Positions 33,596 to 44,625 of a DNA stretch of 64,000 nt are shown piece after piece. Each line of letters opens with the position of its first letter. Position 1 is the stretch's first letter. Made by a program: the position numbers and the translations under genes. Origin of the DNA: JAWVFM01 sp038237625 (GTDB lineage: Bacteria; Actinomycetota; Thermoleophilia; Solirubrobacterales; 70-9); contig JBBRYM010000004.1 in assembly GCA_038237625.1 (NCBI GenBank), positions 62,001-126,000 on the forward strand. The letters run 5' to 3'. The notes beneath the pieces were generated by a model. The model was given only the letters and a program-made list of their open reading frames with translations, searched no databases and was not told the DNA's origin.

Positions 33596-34390
33596 ATGAG
33601 GATCACCGTTCTGGGGAAGTCCCCTGCCTGGCAGGACGCCGGCGGAGCGTGTAGCGGCTACCTGATTCAGGACGGCGAGACCTCGCTGCTCCTCGACTGC
33701 GGCAACGGCGTCTTCGGCAAGCTCCGCCAGCACCTGGACTACACGGAGCTCGATGGGGTCCTGATCACCCACCTCCATGCCGATCACACGCTCGACCTCG
33801 TTCCATATTCCTACGCCTTGACGTACGCGCCCCGCCAGCAGCCGGTCCCGGTGCCCCCCTGGCCGGGCACCGATGACCCCGCACGGCCATCGCTTCTCGC
33901 GCCCCCCGGCGCACGCGACGTCTTTCGCCGCATCGTCGGCGTGTGGGGAAACGAGGACCTCCTCGAGGCCGCCTTCGACCTCGAGGAGTACGACCCCGAC
34001 CGCAAGGGTCGTCTGGGGTCGTTTGAGTTCCGCTTTCGCGAGGTGCCCCACTTCATCACCACCTACGCGGTGGACGTTCGCTCGCGAGCCGACCGCAGCC
34101 GATTCACCTTCAGCGCCGACTGCCGGCCGAACCAGGAGTTGATGGAGATCGCCCGCGACACGGATCTGTTGCTGATCGAAGCGACCCTTCCCCGGCCAGA
34201 GCGCACCGGGATCCGCGGGCACCTGACCCCGAAGGAGGCCGGGGAGCACGCGCAGGCGGCGGGGGCAAAGCGGGTGGTCCTCACCCACATATCCGACGAG
34301 CTCGACGCGACCTGGGCGCGAAAGCAGGCCGAGTCCGTATTCACCGGCCCCGTTGAGCTGGCCTCGGACGGCGCGACGTTCGAGGTCTGA
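33596..34390 (+). CDS. RNase Z-like metallo-beta-lactamase-fold hydrolase
   Basis: A 264-residue MBL-fold protein with the HxHxDH motif THLHADHTLD (His59, His61, Asp63, His64). Other ligand regions are FSADCRPN (Asp), EATLPR and VVLTHISDE (His). The layout follows the RNase Z/ElaC-like and YycJ-like subgroup rather than glyoxalase II. There is no exosite insert visible, so true tRNA 3' processing is doubtful. The start ATG 33596 is 87 bases from the divergent cyclase gene. The substrate is unknown. Confidence 0.85.
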   Translation: MRITVLGKSPAWQDAGGACSGYLIQDGETSLLLDCGNGVFGKLRQHLDYTELDGVLITHLHADHTLDLVPYSYALTYAPRQQPVPVPPWPGTDDPARPSLLAPPGARDVFRRIVGVWGNEDLLEAAFDLEEYDPDRKGRLGSFEFRFREVPHFITTYAVDVRSRADRSRFTFSADCRPNQELMEIARDTDLLLIEATLPRPERTGIRGHLTPKEAGEHAQAAGAKRVVLTHISDELDATWARKQAESVFTGPVELASDGATFEV

Positions 34391-34465
34391 GGCGTTTCAT
34401 CGCGTGCCCGCGGCCGCCGTGCCCGCGGCCGTCTACTTCCTCTGGGTCATCCACGCTCTTACCAG

Positions 34466-34487
34466 GGAACGTTCCATGATTGGAACG
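34466..34487. promoter_or_regulatory. Inverted/direct GGAAC repeats upstream of hsp20-lon
   Basis: GGAACGTTCC (34466-34475) is followed after six bases by GGAAC (34482-34486). CGTTCC/GGAACG also form a perfect 6-base inverted repeat with a 6-base spacer. This lies in the 216-base region before hsp20, about 120 bases from the GTG. It does not match HspR, CIRCE or RheA sites as I know them. A -10-like CATAAT at 34595-34600 lies 7 bases before the hsp20 GTG. Nothing else gene-like is seen in this gap. Confidence 0.4.
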
Positions 34488-34606
34488 GCGCCGCAGGGTG
34501 GCCGCGGCCCTCGGGGAGGTGACGGCGAACGCGCCTCGAGACGCGGTTCCCGCCGAGGCCCCCGCCAGCGCCTGAGCCGAGCAGCTCGCTGGCTCATAAT
34601 TCACCT

Positions 34607-35064
34607 GTGGCCCGCCAGCGCGATCTGCTGCTGAACTTCGAGCGCGTCCGTCGCGAGATGGACGAGCTCTTCGGCGATGTCTGGGGAGAGGGCGTGCGGG
34701 GGCGCTTTCGCCCCCAGGCGGGGTTCTCGCCTCGGGTCGACCTCTACTACTGCGATGAGGACGAGCCGAAGGCGATCGTGCGGGCCGAGCTCGCCGGCGT
34801 GAAGCTCGATCAGATCACGCTGGAGGTCAGTGGGCGCGAGCTGGTGATCTCCGGAGAGCGTCCCGTCTCGGAGACCGAGGGCCGCGTCTACCAGCAGGTC
34901 GAGATCGAGCGCGGCCCTTTCCGGCGGACCGTCCGCCTGGGTGCGGACGTCGTCGCCGAGGCGGCCCGCGCGACCTACGAGGACGGGATCTTGCGGATCG
35001 AGCTCCCGCTTCGCGCGGAGGGCGACGTAAGCCGCAAGGTTCCGATCGAGGCTCCGGAGAGCTG

Positions 35065-35065
<1 letters not shown>
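34607..35065 (+). CDS. Hsp20-family small heat shock protein
   Basis: A 152-residue chaperone that holds unfolding proteins. The alpha-crystallin domain spans about residues 40-142, with VDLYYCDEDEPKAIVRAEL, GRELVISGER, and YEDGILRIELPL, the GILxI-type motif near the end. The start is GTG 34607; the -10-like CATAAT is 7 bases away, so the mRNA may be leaderless. The stop overlaps the lon ATG (TGATG), making a chaperone-protease operon. Heat or proteotoxic stress control is expected but the operator is not certain. Confidence 0.93.
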
Positions 35066-37446
<2,381 letters not shown>

Positions 37447-37501
37447 GCCCAAAGCGGGTATAAGCTCTTCGAAGGATCGCTGACGACCGAGGAGATTGCT
37501 G

Positions 37502-37984
37502 ATGGGAAAGATAGGATCGAGCAAGGCGCGCGCGAGCGCCGATCGGGCGAGGGGAGCAGCCGAGAACGCTGCCTCCAATCCCTATCTGCGCAAGCTGATC
37601 GAGGACGCGGAGCTGCGCGACAACATTCGCGGGGCCTACCACTCGGCGCGCAGCGCCATGGGGCGCCTGAACAATGGCAAGGCGCCGTCGAAGGCGCTTC
37701 TCGACGACAAGAAGGTCCACAAGGACCTGCGCAGCGCGGCCGAGTCGCTTCGCGCCGCGACGGACTCGCTGCGCGCACAGCAGCCGCGAAAGCGTCGTTG
37801 GCCGAAGCTCATCGCGGTCGGCGTGATCGGCGCCGGCGCAGCGCTGGCGCTGAGCGAGGGCGCTCGCAAGACGGTGCTCGACAAGCTCTTCGGCGCCGAG
37901 GAGGAGTTCGAGTACACGTCGACGACGAGCCCCGTGAACGGCGCGTCGGCGAGTGCGGAGACTCCCGCCAAGAGCGCGAGCTAG
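37502..37984 (+). CDS. Small single-helix membrane protein
   Basis: A 160-residue protein with a helical, charged N-terminal two thirds (SNPYLRKLIEDAELRDNIR, then a KKVHKDLRSAAESL helix), one transmembrane helix (PKLIAVGVIGAGAALALS, about residues 101-118) and a Ser/Ala-rich tail. GAGGAG seven bases before ATG 37502 fixes the start; a TTG at 37496 is less likely. I recall such proteins as uncharacterised in actinobacteria. It lies 55 bases after lon in the same direction, with a strong terminator after it, so it may be part of the hsp20-lon transcript. Confidence 0.7.
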   Translation: MGKIGSSKARASADRARGAAENAASNPYLRKLIEDAELRDNIRGAYHSARSAMGRLNNGKAPSKALLDDKKVHKDLRSAAESLRAATDSLRAQQPRKRRWPKLIAVGVIGAGAALALSEGARKTVLDKLFGAEEEFEYTSTTSPVNGASASAETPAKSAS

Positions 37985-38011
37985 CGCCGCGCGCGCGAAA
38001 AAGGACCTCAG

Positions 38012-38040
38012 GGAGAGCCCGCAGATCCTGCGGGCTCTCC
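38012..38040 (+). terminator. Rho-independent-type terminator after the membrane protein gene
   Basis: A perfect 13-base stem (GGAGAGCCCGCAG and its complement) encloses the 3-base loop ATC and is followed by GCCTTCTTCGG. It lies 28 bases after the stop and closes the hsp20-lon-membrane protein unit. It is the strongest terminator-like element in the window. Confidence 0.8.
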
Positions 38041-38104
38041 GCCTTCTTCGGCTAAAGTCCTGCAATCGGCGAGCTGGGACGCTCGTACCGGATGTGAGAG
38101 ATAA

Positions 38105-38746
38105 GTGTCGGCCACGGTAGTGAAATCAAACGGGGGAACCGTTTCGCGAACGCAGCGTTCGCTGACCGGCGCGCGTGCGACACGGATCGTCGAGGCGATG
38201 CGCGATTCGGTCGCCGAGGTGGGAATCGCCGGCTCGACCTTCGACCGGGTCTCCCGGAAGGCGGGAGTGAGCCGGGGCCTTCTCCACTACTACTTCGGCA
38301 CCAAGGAGCGCCTGCTGATCGAGGTGATCCGCCGCGATACCCAGTACCGCGTCGAGAACCTGAGCGCCGCGCTCGAGAGCGCCCGCACCGTCGACGATGC
38401 CATCGGAGCCCTCTTCTCCACCTTCGCCCGAAGCTTCAACGAGGAGCAGGGCTACGTCTACATGGTCTCCGAGATCTTCGTCGCCGGTCGCCATCAGCCC
38501 GAGATTCGTCGCGAGCTGGGCGCGCTCTACGACCGCTCCCGGCGCGAGCTAACCGAGGTTCTTCGCCGCAAGGAGCGCGAGGGGGTCATCCGCCTGCGCT
38601 TCAGCGCGGAGGCGGTCGTCAACTATCTGATTGCCGCGGGCGACGGGGCGATCATCCAGCGGATAACTCAGCCCGAGTTGGACTTCGCCGATAGCGACCT
38701 CGCCTCCTGGGAGGTCGCGCGCTTTCTCCTCGACGCCGCGTTCTAG
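38105..38746 (+). CDS. TetR-family regulator (BetI-like)
   Basis: A 213-residue regulator with the helix-turn-helix at about residues 22-70: ATRIVEAMRDSVAEVGIAG, then FDRVSRKAGVSRGLLHYYF and GTKERLL. The C-terminal domain has the BetI-type arrangement, with ELTEVLRRKEREGVIR and a helix ending in IIQRITQPELD. The start is GTG 38105. Its stop is three bases from the stop of the convergent diiron-SCP2 gene, which has a second TetR gene at its other end. Ligand and target are unknown. Confidence 0.88.
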   Translation: MSATVVKSNGGTVSRTQRSLTGARATRIVEAMRDSVAEVGIAGSTFDRVSRKAGVSRGLLHYYFGTKERLLIEVIRRDTQYRVENLSAALESARTVDDAIGALFSTFARSFNEEQGYVYMVSEIFVAGRHQPEIRRELGALYDRSRRELTEVLRRKEREGVIRLRFSAEAVVNYLIAAGDGAIIQRITQPELDFADSDLASWEVARFLLDAAF

Positions 38747-38749
38747 GAC

Positions 38750-40063
38750 TCAACCGCCGGCGAGGCCGCGCCGGCGTGGGAACACTCGCGACATCCGGAC
38801 CAGGTCGCGCGGGTTGCCGTGCGGCCGGATGCGCCTCGTCAGGAGCTTTCGAAACGGCTCCATCCCGCGGACCGAGAAGTCGACCCAGTCGGCCCACGTC
38901 GACTCGAGAGTCACGTCGGCATCCATCGCCTCGCCGGGCTCGGCGCGAGTCGATCCGTTGTCGACGATCACGTGCCAGGGGTCTGCATCGGCGAAACGCC
39001 ACTGCACCGTCAACGGTTTGCCGGACGCGTTCTCCGAGTTCGCCGATCTTGCGACCAAGTCGAAGTAGATGCCCTGGATCTCGGGGGACCACTCGGGCGT
39101 GCCGTTCGGCGCGCCCATCACGCCCGCGCGCAGAAGCTTGATCTGTCGGCGGGCGATCTCCTCGGGCTCAATGGCGGGGTCGACGGGGAAGATTCCGGGC
39201 GGCATGTCCTCGAGCGGATAGCCCGCGGCCTTCCACTTGGTTCGCACCGAGCGGATGCCGAACGCAAAGATGTCTTCGAGCTCGAATCCCCACTCGCGCG
39301 TGTAGCGGAGGTCCCAGCCGGGCGGGATGAACACGGCCAGCGAGTAAGGCAGAACCTCCTGCAGCAGTTCGGCGACGGCCGCCTTGCACTCGTCGGACTC
39401 GGCAAAGAGCTCGGAGAGGGTCTTGACGCCAAAGCCGATGTGGCGCTGCTCGTCGCGCGACACGTTGTGCATGCCCCCGGCGAAGCCCGGGAGGATGTCG
39501 GTCTTGGCGACGTAGTCCTCGATGAAATGCTGGCCCGGCTGGGCGAGCGTCGCCTCGACGACCATGTGGTAGAGGGCGATGGCCTGAGCGAACTTGGGCT
39601 TCGAGCGATCGCCGGCGAGCTCCACGGCCATCCGGTCGAGACGGTCGAAGATCCCGCGGTAGCCCCAGTTGAGCTCAGGCTGCGTGGCGGCAAGCGTCTG
39701 GCTGAGCGTTGAGCCGTCGACGCCGATGACCTCCTTGAAGAACCGATGGAAGAAGACCGAGTGGCGAGCCTCGTCGACTTGCTGGGTGGCGAGGAAGTAT
39801 TTCTGCTCCTCCGTTGGCGCTGCGGCGACGTAGGGAGAGAGGTCGTCGGCAACCCGGTCCTCGCCGTAGAAGAACATCGAGAAGATCCACATCGCCGAGC
39901 GGCGCTGGATGTCGGTCAGCGACTGCCAGCCTTCACGGTCAGCGGAGAAGTCGATCTCGGTCGCCCTCCAGTTGCCCTCCTCCCAGCGTCGGTAGAGATC
40001 GTCGTAGGAGATCTGGCTCGCGTGTGAACGCCTTTCGATTCCGTCCTTTTGCGCGACGCTCAT
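38750..40063 (-). CDS. R2-like diiron oxidase fused to an SCP2-type lipid-binding domain
   Basis: A 437-residue protein with a ferritin-like, ribonucleotide-reductase-R2-like N-terminal part. The six expected metal ligands are visible: Glu68 (YGED), Glu98 and His101 (DEARH), Glu170 (MVVEATL), Glu205 and His208 (DEQRH). About residues 335-425 (KPLTVQWRFADADP through WADWVDFSVRGMEPF) look like an SCP2 sterol/lipid-binding domain. No R2 C-terminal tail for binding an R1 subunit is seen, so ribonucleotide reduction is unlikely. A lipid- or ligand-oxidising role similar to R2lox is inferred. It is divergent from a TetR gene, with a perfect operator between. Confidence 0.8.
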   Translation of the reverse strand: MSVAQKDGIERRSHASQISYDDLYRRWEEGNWRATEIDFSADREGWQSLTDIQRRSAMWIFSMFFYGEDRVADDLSPYVAAAPTEEQKYFLATQQVDEARHSVFFHRFFKEVIGVDGSTLSQTLAATQPELNWGYRGIFDRLDRMAVELAGDRSKPKFAQAIALYHMVVEATLAQPGQHFIEDYVAKTDILPGFAGGMHNVSRDEQRHIGFGVKTLSELFAESDECKAAVAELLQEVLPYSLAVFIPPGWDLRYTREWGFELEDIFAFGIRSVRTKWKAAGYPLEDMPPGIFPVDPAIEPEEIARRQIKLLRAGVMGAPNGTPEWSPEIQGIYFDLVARSANSENASGKPLTVQWRFADADPWHVIVDNGSTRAEPGEAMDADVTLESTWADWVDFSVRGMEPFRKLLTRRIRPHGNPRDLVRMSRVFPRRRGLAGG

Positions 40064-40103
40064 CGGCCTCTCCTCCTTCGTGCCTGCCGGGTCGTTGGAT
40101 ACT

Positions 40104-40127
40104 CTAACTGACCGATGAGTCAGTTAG
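40104..40127. promoter_or_regulatory. TetR operator between the diiron-SCP2 gene and the divergent TetR gene
   Basis: Perfect 9-base arms CTAACTGAC and GTCAGTTAG flank CGATGA in the 77-base divergent gap. Position and symmetry fit control of both genes by the TetR protein encoded at 40141. GGAGG follows, six bases from that gene's GTG. Confidence 0.85.
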
Positions 40128-40140
40128 GTGGAGGTCGAGC

Positions 40141-40791
40141 GTGACAGCCGTCACACAACCGCGGCGGCGGATGGCCGCTGCCGACCGCCGCGAGGCGATC
40201 CTCGGCGCCGCCCTCGACGTGTTCGCCGCCCGCGGCTTCCACGACACGACCCTCGACGCCGTCGCCGGCCGCGCCGGGATCTCGAAGGCCCTGATCTACG
40301 AGCACTTCGAATCCAAGCGCGAGTTGCACCGAGCGCTCATGGAGCGCTACGTCCGCGAGCTCCTCGCCCGGGTCATGGAGGCGATCGGCCCGGCGGCGCA
40401 CGGGGAGCCGCGCCTGCGGGCAGGGGTGGGCGCCTTCCTCGACTTCGTCGAGGAGCGACGCGACGCGTGGCGTTTCGTGTTTCGCAATGTCGGCGACCCG
40501 GAGATCGCCGACCTGGTCGCCCGCTTGCGCGACGAGGTCGCCGCGGCGATCGCAGGGCTGATGGCCGCGGATGCACCACCGGAGTGGAGCGCCGACCCGG
40601 TCCTGGCCCTCGAGACGGAGATGGTGGCGCAGGAGCTGACCGGAGCGGTGCAGGCGCTCGCGAACTGGTGGGACGAGCACCGCGACGTGCCGCGCCAGCG
40701 GATCTTCCAGTCGATCATGGACTTCGCATGGATCGGGCTCGACCGCCTGGCCCAGGGCGCGCGCTGGGGGGGCGGCACGAGCCGGACCTGA
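40141..40791 (+). CDS. TetR-family regulator of the diiron-SCP2 gene
   Basis: A 216-residue regulator with an N-terminal helix-turn-helix (ADRREAILGAALDVFAARG, then LDAVAGRAGISKALIYEHF and ESKRELH). The ligand domain is typical in size but not assignable. The start is GTG 40141 with GGAGG six bases before it. It is divergent from the diiron-SCP2 gene across a perfect operator, so it is the best candidate for controlling that gene and itself. Fatty-acid or sterol-like ligands are plausible from context only. It ends 27 bases from the convergent ABC permease gene. Confidence 0.9.
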   Translation: MTAVTQPRRRMAAADRREAILGAALDVFAARGFHDTTLDAVAGRAGISKALIYEHFESKRELHRALMERYVRELLARVMEAIGPAAHGEPRLRAGVGAFLDFVEERRDAWRFVFRNVGDPEIADLVARLRDEVAAAIAGLMAADAPPEWSADPVLALETEMVAQELTGAVQALANWWDEHRDVPRQRIFQSIMDFAWIGLDRLAQGARWGGGTSRT

Positions 40792-40817
40792 CAACTTTGG
40801 CGCCCCGCCATCCCCGG

Positions 40818-43800
40818 CTACTGCTCGCGCAGCAACTCGACGGTTCGCAGTCGCTCGAGTACCGCGCTGGCCGCCAGGGCGGCGGTCAGGGTCGCCACCG
40901 CCACCAGCCCGGAGAGCAGGGCAATCGGCCCGGCTGGGAAGGCCAGGCTCGGATCGAGGATAAAGAGCCCGCGCAGAACGTGGACCATGAGGAACGCCAT
41001 CACGGTTCCGACCGCAACGCCCGCGGCAAGGCCGGCGCCAGCCACCAGGGCCACCTCTCCCAGGACGAGCCGCCGCAGCTCAGCCGCTCGCATCCCCAGC
41101 GCCCTGAGGGTCACGTACTCGCGGCGCCTCTGCAGGATGAGGCCGGCGACGAAGATCGCGATCGCTGCGAGCGCCATCGCGAAGGTGAAGGCCGAGTCCA
41201 GGTCGACCAGCCCGTGGACATTCAGCGCGGTCAGGCTCGACTGGTCCTTGTTGAGGGTCGTCTGGGTGGAATCGACGGCAAGGGCTCCCGATTTCTCCGG
41301 CCCCGCCTCGAGGCTCGCCGTCGCGTGCGCTATCCCCGCCGGGCTTCCGTCAGTGGCTCGCGCGAGGAAGAAGTCGACTCGCCTCGTCGCCGTGGAGGCG
41401 TTGTAGTAGGCGGCGTTCGCGACGAGGTTGACTCCCTCGGGGAATCCGGGGAAGCGGTTGAAGAGCCCGACCACGCGGAACTTCGCGAGCGCCTGCTGCT
41501 TGGTCCCGCGAGCGAGGAGGACGCTGACCTTCTCGCCTTTCCCGACCCCGAGATCGCCGGCGGTCTGCGAGTCGACCAACAGGGCCCGGGGATCGCTAAG
41601 GAGCTTGGACATCGCCTGGGAGGCCGTGGCGGCGGTGAAGAAGGAGTCCGAGAGCGGGGCGACGTTCTGAAAGCCCCGTGGGTCGATGGCGGCGAGCTCC
41701 TTCAGGTCCTGGTTGTGGGGGCCGATCAGGACCGCGTTCTCGGGCTGCGCGACGACCGGTGTTACCGCCGCCACCCCGGGAACATCAAGCTTCGGCGCGA
41801 GCCTCGGAGAGGCCGGGTGAGCGGCGAGCGGGCTCGGCGTCAGGCGGAGGTCCGAGCCCACGGTGAATCTCGAATCCGCTGCCTTGGCGTGATCGTAGGT
41901 TGCGGCGAAGCTCGCCAGGCCCATTCCGAACGCCGTCACCACGGCAACGCCCATCACGCCGGCGGCGAAGGGCCGTGAACGCCTTCGCAGGCCGCGGCCA
42001 AGGGTGCCGAAGACGACGGAACCGAACTGCGATCCCCCGCCGCCCGGAGACCGCGCGGCGAGGGCCTCGCAAACGCGCACCGCGAGCAGCGTGCCCCCGA
42101 CCCACGCCACGAGTGGAGCCAGCAGCAGGTGCGAGGGCAGCGACACGGATTGGCCTGCATACACCGATCCCTGCGTCGCGTCGAACGCGCCCGACCGGAA
42201 CGCGACCACCTCGGCAACCCCGGCCAGGGCCAGCAATACGAAGTCGAGCCCGAATCGCCGCCACGCGGGGTAGCGATTCGGGCGCAGCTCGGCCCGCTCC
42301 CCGCCGACCTCGCGAGCGAGCGACAAGCGCGCCGGGACGTACAGGGCGACGCCGGTAACCAGCATCCCGCCCCCCAGTCCCAGCAGACCGGAGGTCACGA
42401 GATCGTTCGTTGTCGCTGAGAGGAGATCGCCGCTGCCGAGGATCATCGCCACGCCGAGGAACCCAAGGCCCGTCCCCGCGAAGGACCCGGCGCCCGCGAA
42501 CGCGATCACCCTGTAGAGCAGCAGCCGTCGCAGGCGCTTGCGATCGGCGCCTCGGACGCGCAGCAGGGCGTGCTCTCGCCTTTGCGCGCCGGCGAGGATG
42601 CTGCCGGCGTAGGCGGCGAGAAACGCGGCGAGGAGGATTCCGGGCAGGCCGAGGAAGAGGAACATCCGCCGGCCCACGGAGGCGTCCTTCGCCGCGACCG
42701 CCAGCGCGTTGGAGATGTTGTCGATCAGGTAGTCCTGCCCGGGCGCGATCCGATTGACCCGGTGGGCGATCGCCTTGGTCTGGGCAAGCGCGGCGGCGGG
42801 ATCGGCGCTGAGGATGCTCCGGTCCACTCTGATGTCGACCTCTGAGACAGGAGGGCTCTTCAGCAGCGTCCCCTGGGCAGCATGCGCGGCCTGGAATGCC
42901 GGAATCACGTCCCGCGCGAAGATCCTCGGGCTGACGACCAGCGAGTCGGGCACGTAGAGAAAAGCCTCGAGCTTGGTCGAGTTGCGGCTGTAGAACAGGG
43001 GCTTCGCCAGCGACAGGTCGGCGATCCCGGAGACCGGGAGCGAGAGTCTGGCCCCCGGAAGCCTGATGTGAGCGGTCGTGCCTCGGCCGGCGCCAGCCGC
43101 TTGGGCCGGCTCGGCGGAGAGAAGCGCCCCGCGCCGCGCGAAGCCTCCGGCGCTGAGCTGGATTGACGGATAGCGCTGCTGGTAGCTGCGATCGAACCCG
43201 AACACGCGCACTGGGCCCTGCACGCGCGAGCCGCCAACGCGAAGCGACCCCGGTGGCAGGTCTACGAACGACAGGCCGTTCGCGCCGCCGACGCCTGGAA
43301 TGCGCGCGATCCTCGCCGCGAGCTGCGCCTGGGTGAGGGGCGCGGGCGCGTTGGCCGCAAGCGGGACGACGTCCTCACGGCTCGAGACCGTGGCGCGGGG
43401 TCGCAGGGCCGAGATGGACTTGACCGGGCGGCTCGTGCGAGCTCGGTAGGCCAGGCGGACCGAGGCTCCCGGCGCCACGGTGCCGACGTTCAGGCCGGCT
43501 CGTGCGAGCCCCTGGGCCAGGGGGCTCTGCCCGCCCCTGTCGGGGATCGCGTGTCCGCCGACAGCGGTGGTGCCGGGGATATACGAAAGCGGCAGCGGGG
43601 GCTCATCGTTGACGACGACGTCGTGAGCGGGCTGCACGCTCCCATTCGTGACGGTGAGCCTCACCGTGGCGGTGTCGCCCGCGTGCGGTGAGCCCGCCCC
43701 GGCGATGCGCTCGGTGAGCCTTAGCCCCCCGCCGAGGGAAGAGGTGAGGACCCGCTGCATGTCGAGCGCCAGCGGAGCCAGGGCGCGGTCGGTCATCGTG

Positions 43801-43925
43801 GCGCTGGAGCCGTCGATGAAGAAGAGCACCCCCGAGAAGAGGCCCACCCCGAGCGCTACTCCGATCATGGACGAGAGCGTGCGCCGCGGGTTGCGCACGA
43901 GCTCGCGCCATGCGTACCTAAGCAT
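40818..43925 (-). CDS. FtsX/MacB-type ABC transporter permease with DUF11-like insertion
   Basis: A 1035-residue permease. An N-terminal helix follows MLRYAWRELVRNPRRTLSS, then a large outer region, a first group of membrane helices (about residues 435-590), a second outer domain, and a final group of three FtsX helices at the C-terminus, which begins near FAMALAAIAIFVAGLILQ. Within the first outer region, about residues 70-160, the segment with TATVRLTVTNGSVQPAHDV and LPLSYIPGTTAVGG resembles a DUF11/CARDB-like beta domain, unusual for this class. ATG 43925 overlaps the upstream ATPase gene by eight bases. It is the last gene of a lipoprotein/ATPase/ATPase/permease operon, likely exporting or extracting an envelope lipid or lipoprotein. 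Confidence 0.85.
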   Translation of the reverse strand: MLRYAWRELVRNPRRTLSSMIGVALGVGLFSGVLFFIDGSSATMTDRALAPLALDMQRVLTSSLGGGLRLTERIAGAGSPHAGDTATVRLTVTNGSVQPAHDVVVNDEPPLPLSYIPGTTAVGGHAIPDRGGQSPLAQGLARAGLNVGTVAPGASVRLAYRARTSRPVKSISALRPRATVSSREDVVPLAANAPAPLTQAQLAARIARIPGVGGANGLSFVDLPPGSLRVGGSRVQGPVRVFGFDRSYQQRYPSIQLSAGGFARRGALLSAEPAQAAGAGRGTTAHIRLPGARLSLPVSGIADLSLAKPLFYSRNSTKLEAFLYVPDSLVVSPRIFARDVIPAFQAAHAAQGTLLKSPPVSEVDIRVDRSILSADPAAALAQTKAIAHRVNRIAPGQDYLIDNISNALAVAAKDASVGRRMFLFLGLPGILLAAFLAAYAGSILAGAQRREHALLRVRGADRKRLRRLLLYRVIAFAGAGSFAGTGLGFLGVAMILGSGDLLSATTNDLVTSGLLGLGGGMLVTGVALYVPARLSLAREVGGERAELRPNRYPAWRRFGLDFVLLALAGVAEVVAFRSGAFDATQGSVYAGQSVSLPSHLLLAPLVAWVGGTLLAVRVCEALAARSPGGGGSQFGSVVFGTLGRGLRRRSRPFAAGVMGVAVVTAFGMGLASFAATYDHAKAADSRFTVGSDLRLTPSPLAAHPASPRLAPKLDVPGVAAVTPVVAQPENAVLIGPHNQDLKELAAIDPRGFQNVAPLSDSFFTAATASQAMSKLLSDPRALLVDSQTAGDLGVGKGEKVSVLLARGTKQQALAKFRVVGLFNRFPGFPEGVNLVANAAYYNASTATRRVDFFLARATDGSPAGIAHATASLEAGPEKSGALAVDSTQTTLNKDQSSLTALNVHGLVDLDSAFTFAMALAAIAIFVAGLILQRRREYVTLRALGMRAAELRRLVLGEVALVAGAGLAAGVAVGTVMAFLMVHVLRGLFILDPSLAFPAGPIALLSGLVAVATLTAALAASAVLERLRTVELLREQ

Positions 43926-44625
43926 TGGGTTCTCCCGCCGAGAGCTCGACACCGGCGAGCTTCCCGTCACAGAGAGTCAGGGTTCGGTCGAGCCGCCGGG
44001 CGACCGCGGGATCGTGGGTTGCCACAAGCAGCGTTGAGCCTGCCTCCCGCCGGGCGTCGAGGAGGCTGTCGATTACGACCGCCGAGCTCGCTCCGTCGAG
44101 TGAGCCCGTGGGCTCATCGGCGAGGATCAGGCGCGGCCGCCGCACGACGGCACGGGCGACCGCCACCCGCTGGCGCTGCCCCCCCGAGAGCTGATCTCCG
44201 AGCTTTTCCGAGTCAGCCCCGAGTCCGAGCCGGGTGAGGACTGCGAGCGCCGTCCGGTAGGCCCCTTCGCCGTCGTCGAGCGCGAGTCCCAGCGCCACGT
44301 TCTCGACGGCGGTAAGGAATGGCAGAAGGTCACCGGCGTGAAACACGAATCCGAGCTCGGCTCGCCGCAGCGCAGTGCGCTCGGCGTCGCCGAGCGCAGA
44401 CACTTCGCGCCCCCCGACTGCGATGCGCCCGTCGGTGGGCAGCTCGAGCCCGCCGATGAGCCCCAGCAGAGTGGACTTCCCGCAGCCGCTCGGGCCCATG
44501 ATCGCCACCGCCTCGCCGGGCTGCACCACCAAGCTGATGCCGTCCACCGCCCGTACCAAGCCGGCCTCCGTCTCGTAATGCCTCGAGACGGCCTCGACGC
44601 TGATTTTCGCCCCGCTTCGGCTCAC
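43918..44625 (-). CDS. ABC transporter ATP-binding protein (LolD/MacB class)
   Basis: A 235-residue ATPase. Walker A is IMGPSGCGKSTLLGL, the signature LSGGQRQRVAVARA, Walker B RLILADEPTGSLDG, and the H-loop VATHDPAVARR. The start GTG 44625 overlaps the stop of the preceding ATPase gene by four bases; a longer frame to 44661 exists but would overlap by 40. It pairs with the permease that follows. MacB/LolD-type ATPases drive mechanotransmission rather than classic transport. Confidence 0.92.
   Translation of the reverse strand: MSRSGAKISVEAVSRHYETEAGLVRAVDGISLVVQPGEAVAIMGPSGCGKSTLLGLIGGLELPTDGRIAVGGREVSALGDAERTALRRAELGFVFHAGDLLPFLTAVENVALGLALDDGEGAYRTALAVLTRLGLGADSEKLGDQLSGGQRQRVAVARAVVRRPRLILADEPTGSLDGASSAVVIDSLLDARREAGSTLLVATHDPAVARRLDRTLTLCDGKLAGVELSAGEPNA

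Noticed and set aside
33509..34288. An N-terminal extension of the cyclase to 1340 codons
   Set aside because: It is antisense to the RNase Z-like hydrolase gene; the zinc-ribbon start at 33508 is the natural one.
34403..34431. Tandem 14-base repeat (CGTGCCCGCGGCCG, period 15)
   Set aside because: Only two copies of GC-rich sequence in a gap; not enough to call a repeat element.
38066..38086. Weak inverted repeat CGAGC-N6-GCTCG before the BetI-like TetR gene
   Set aside because: Five-base GC-rich arms are expected by chance at this base composition, unlike the 6-12 base operators at the other three TetR loci.
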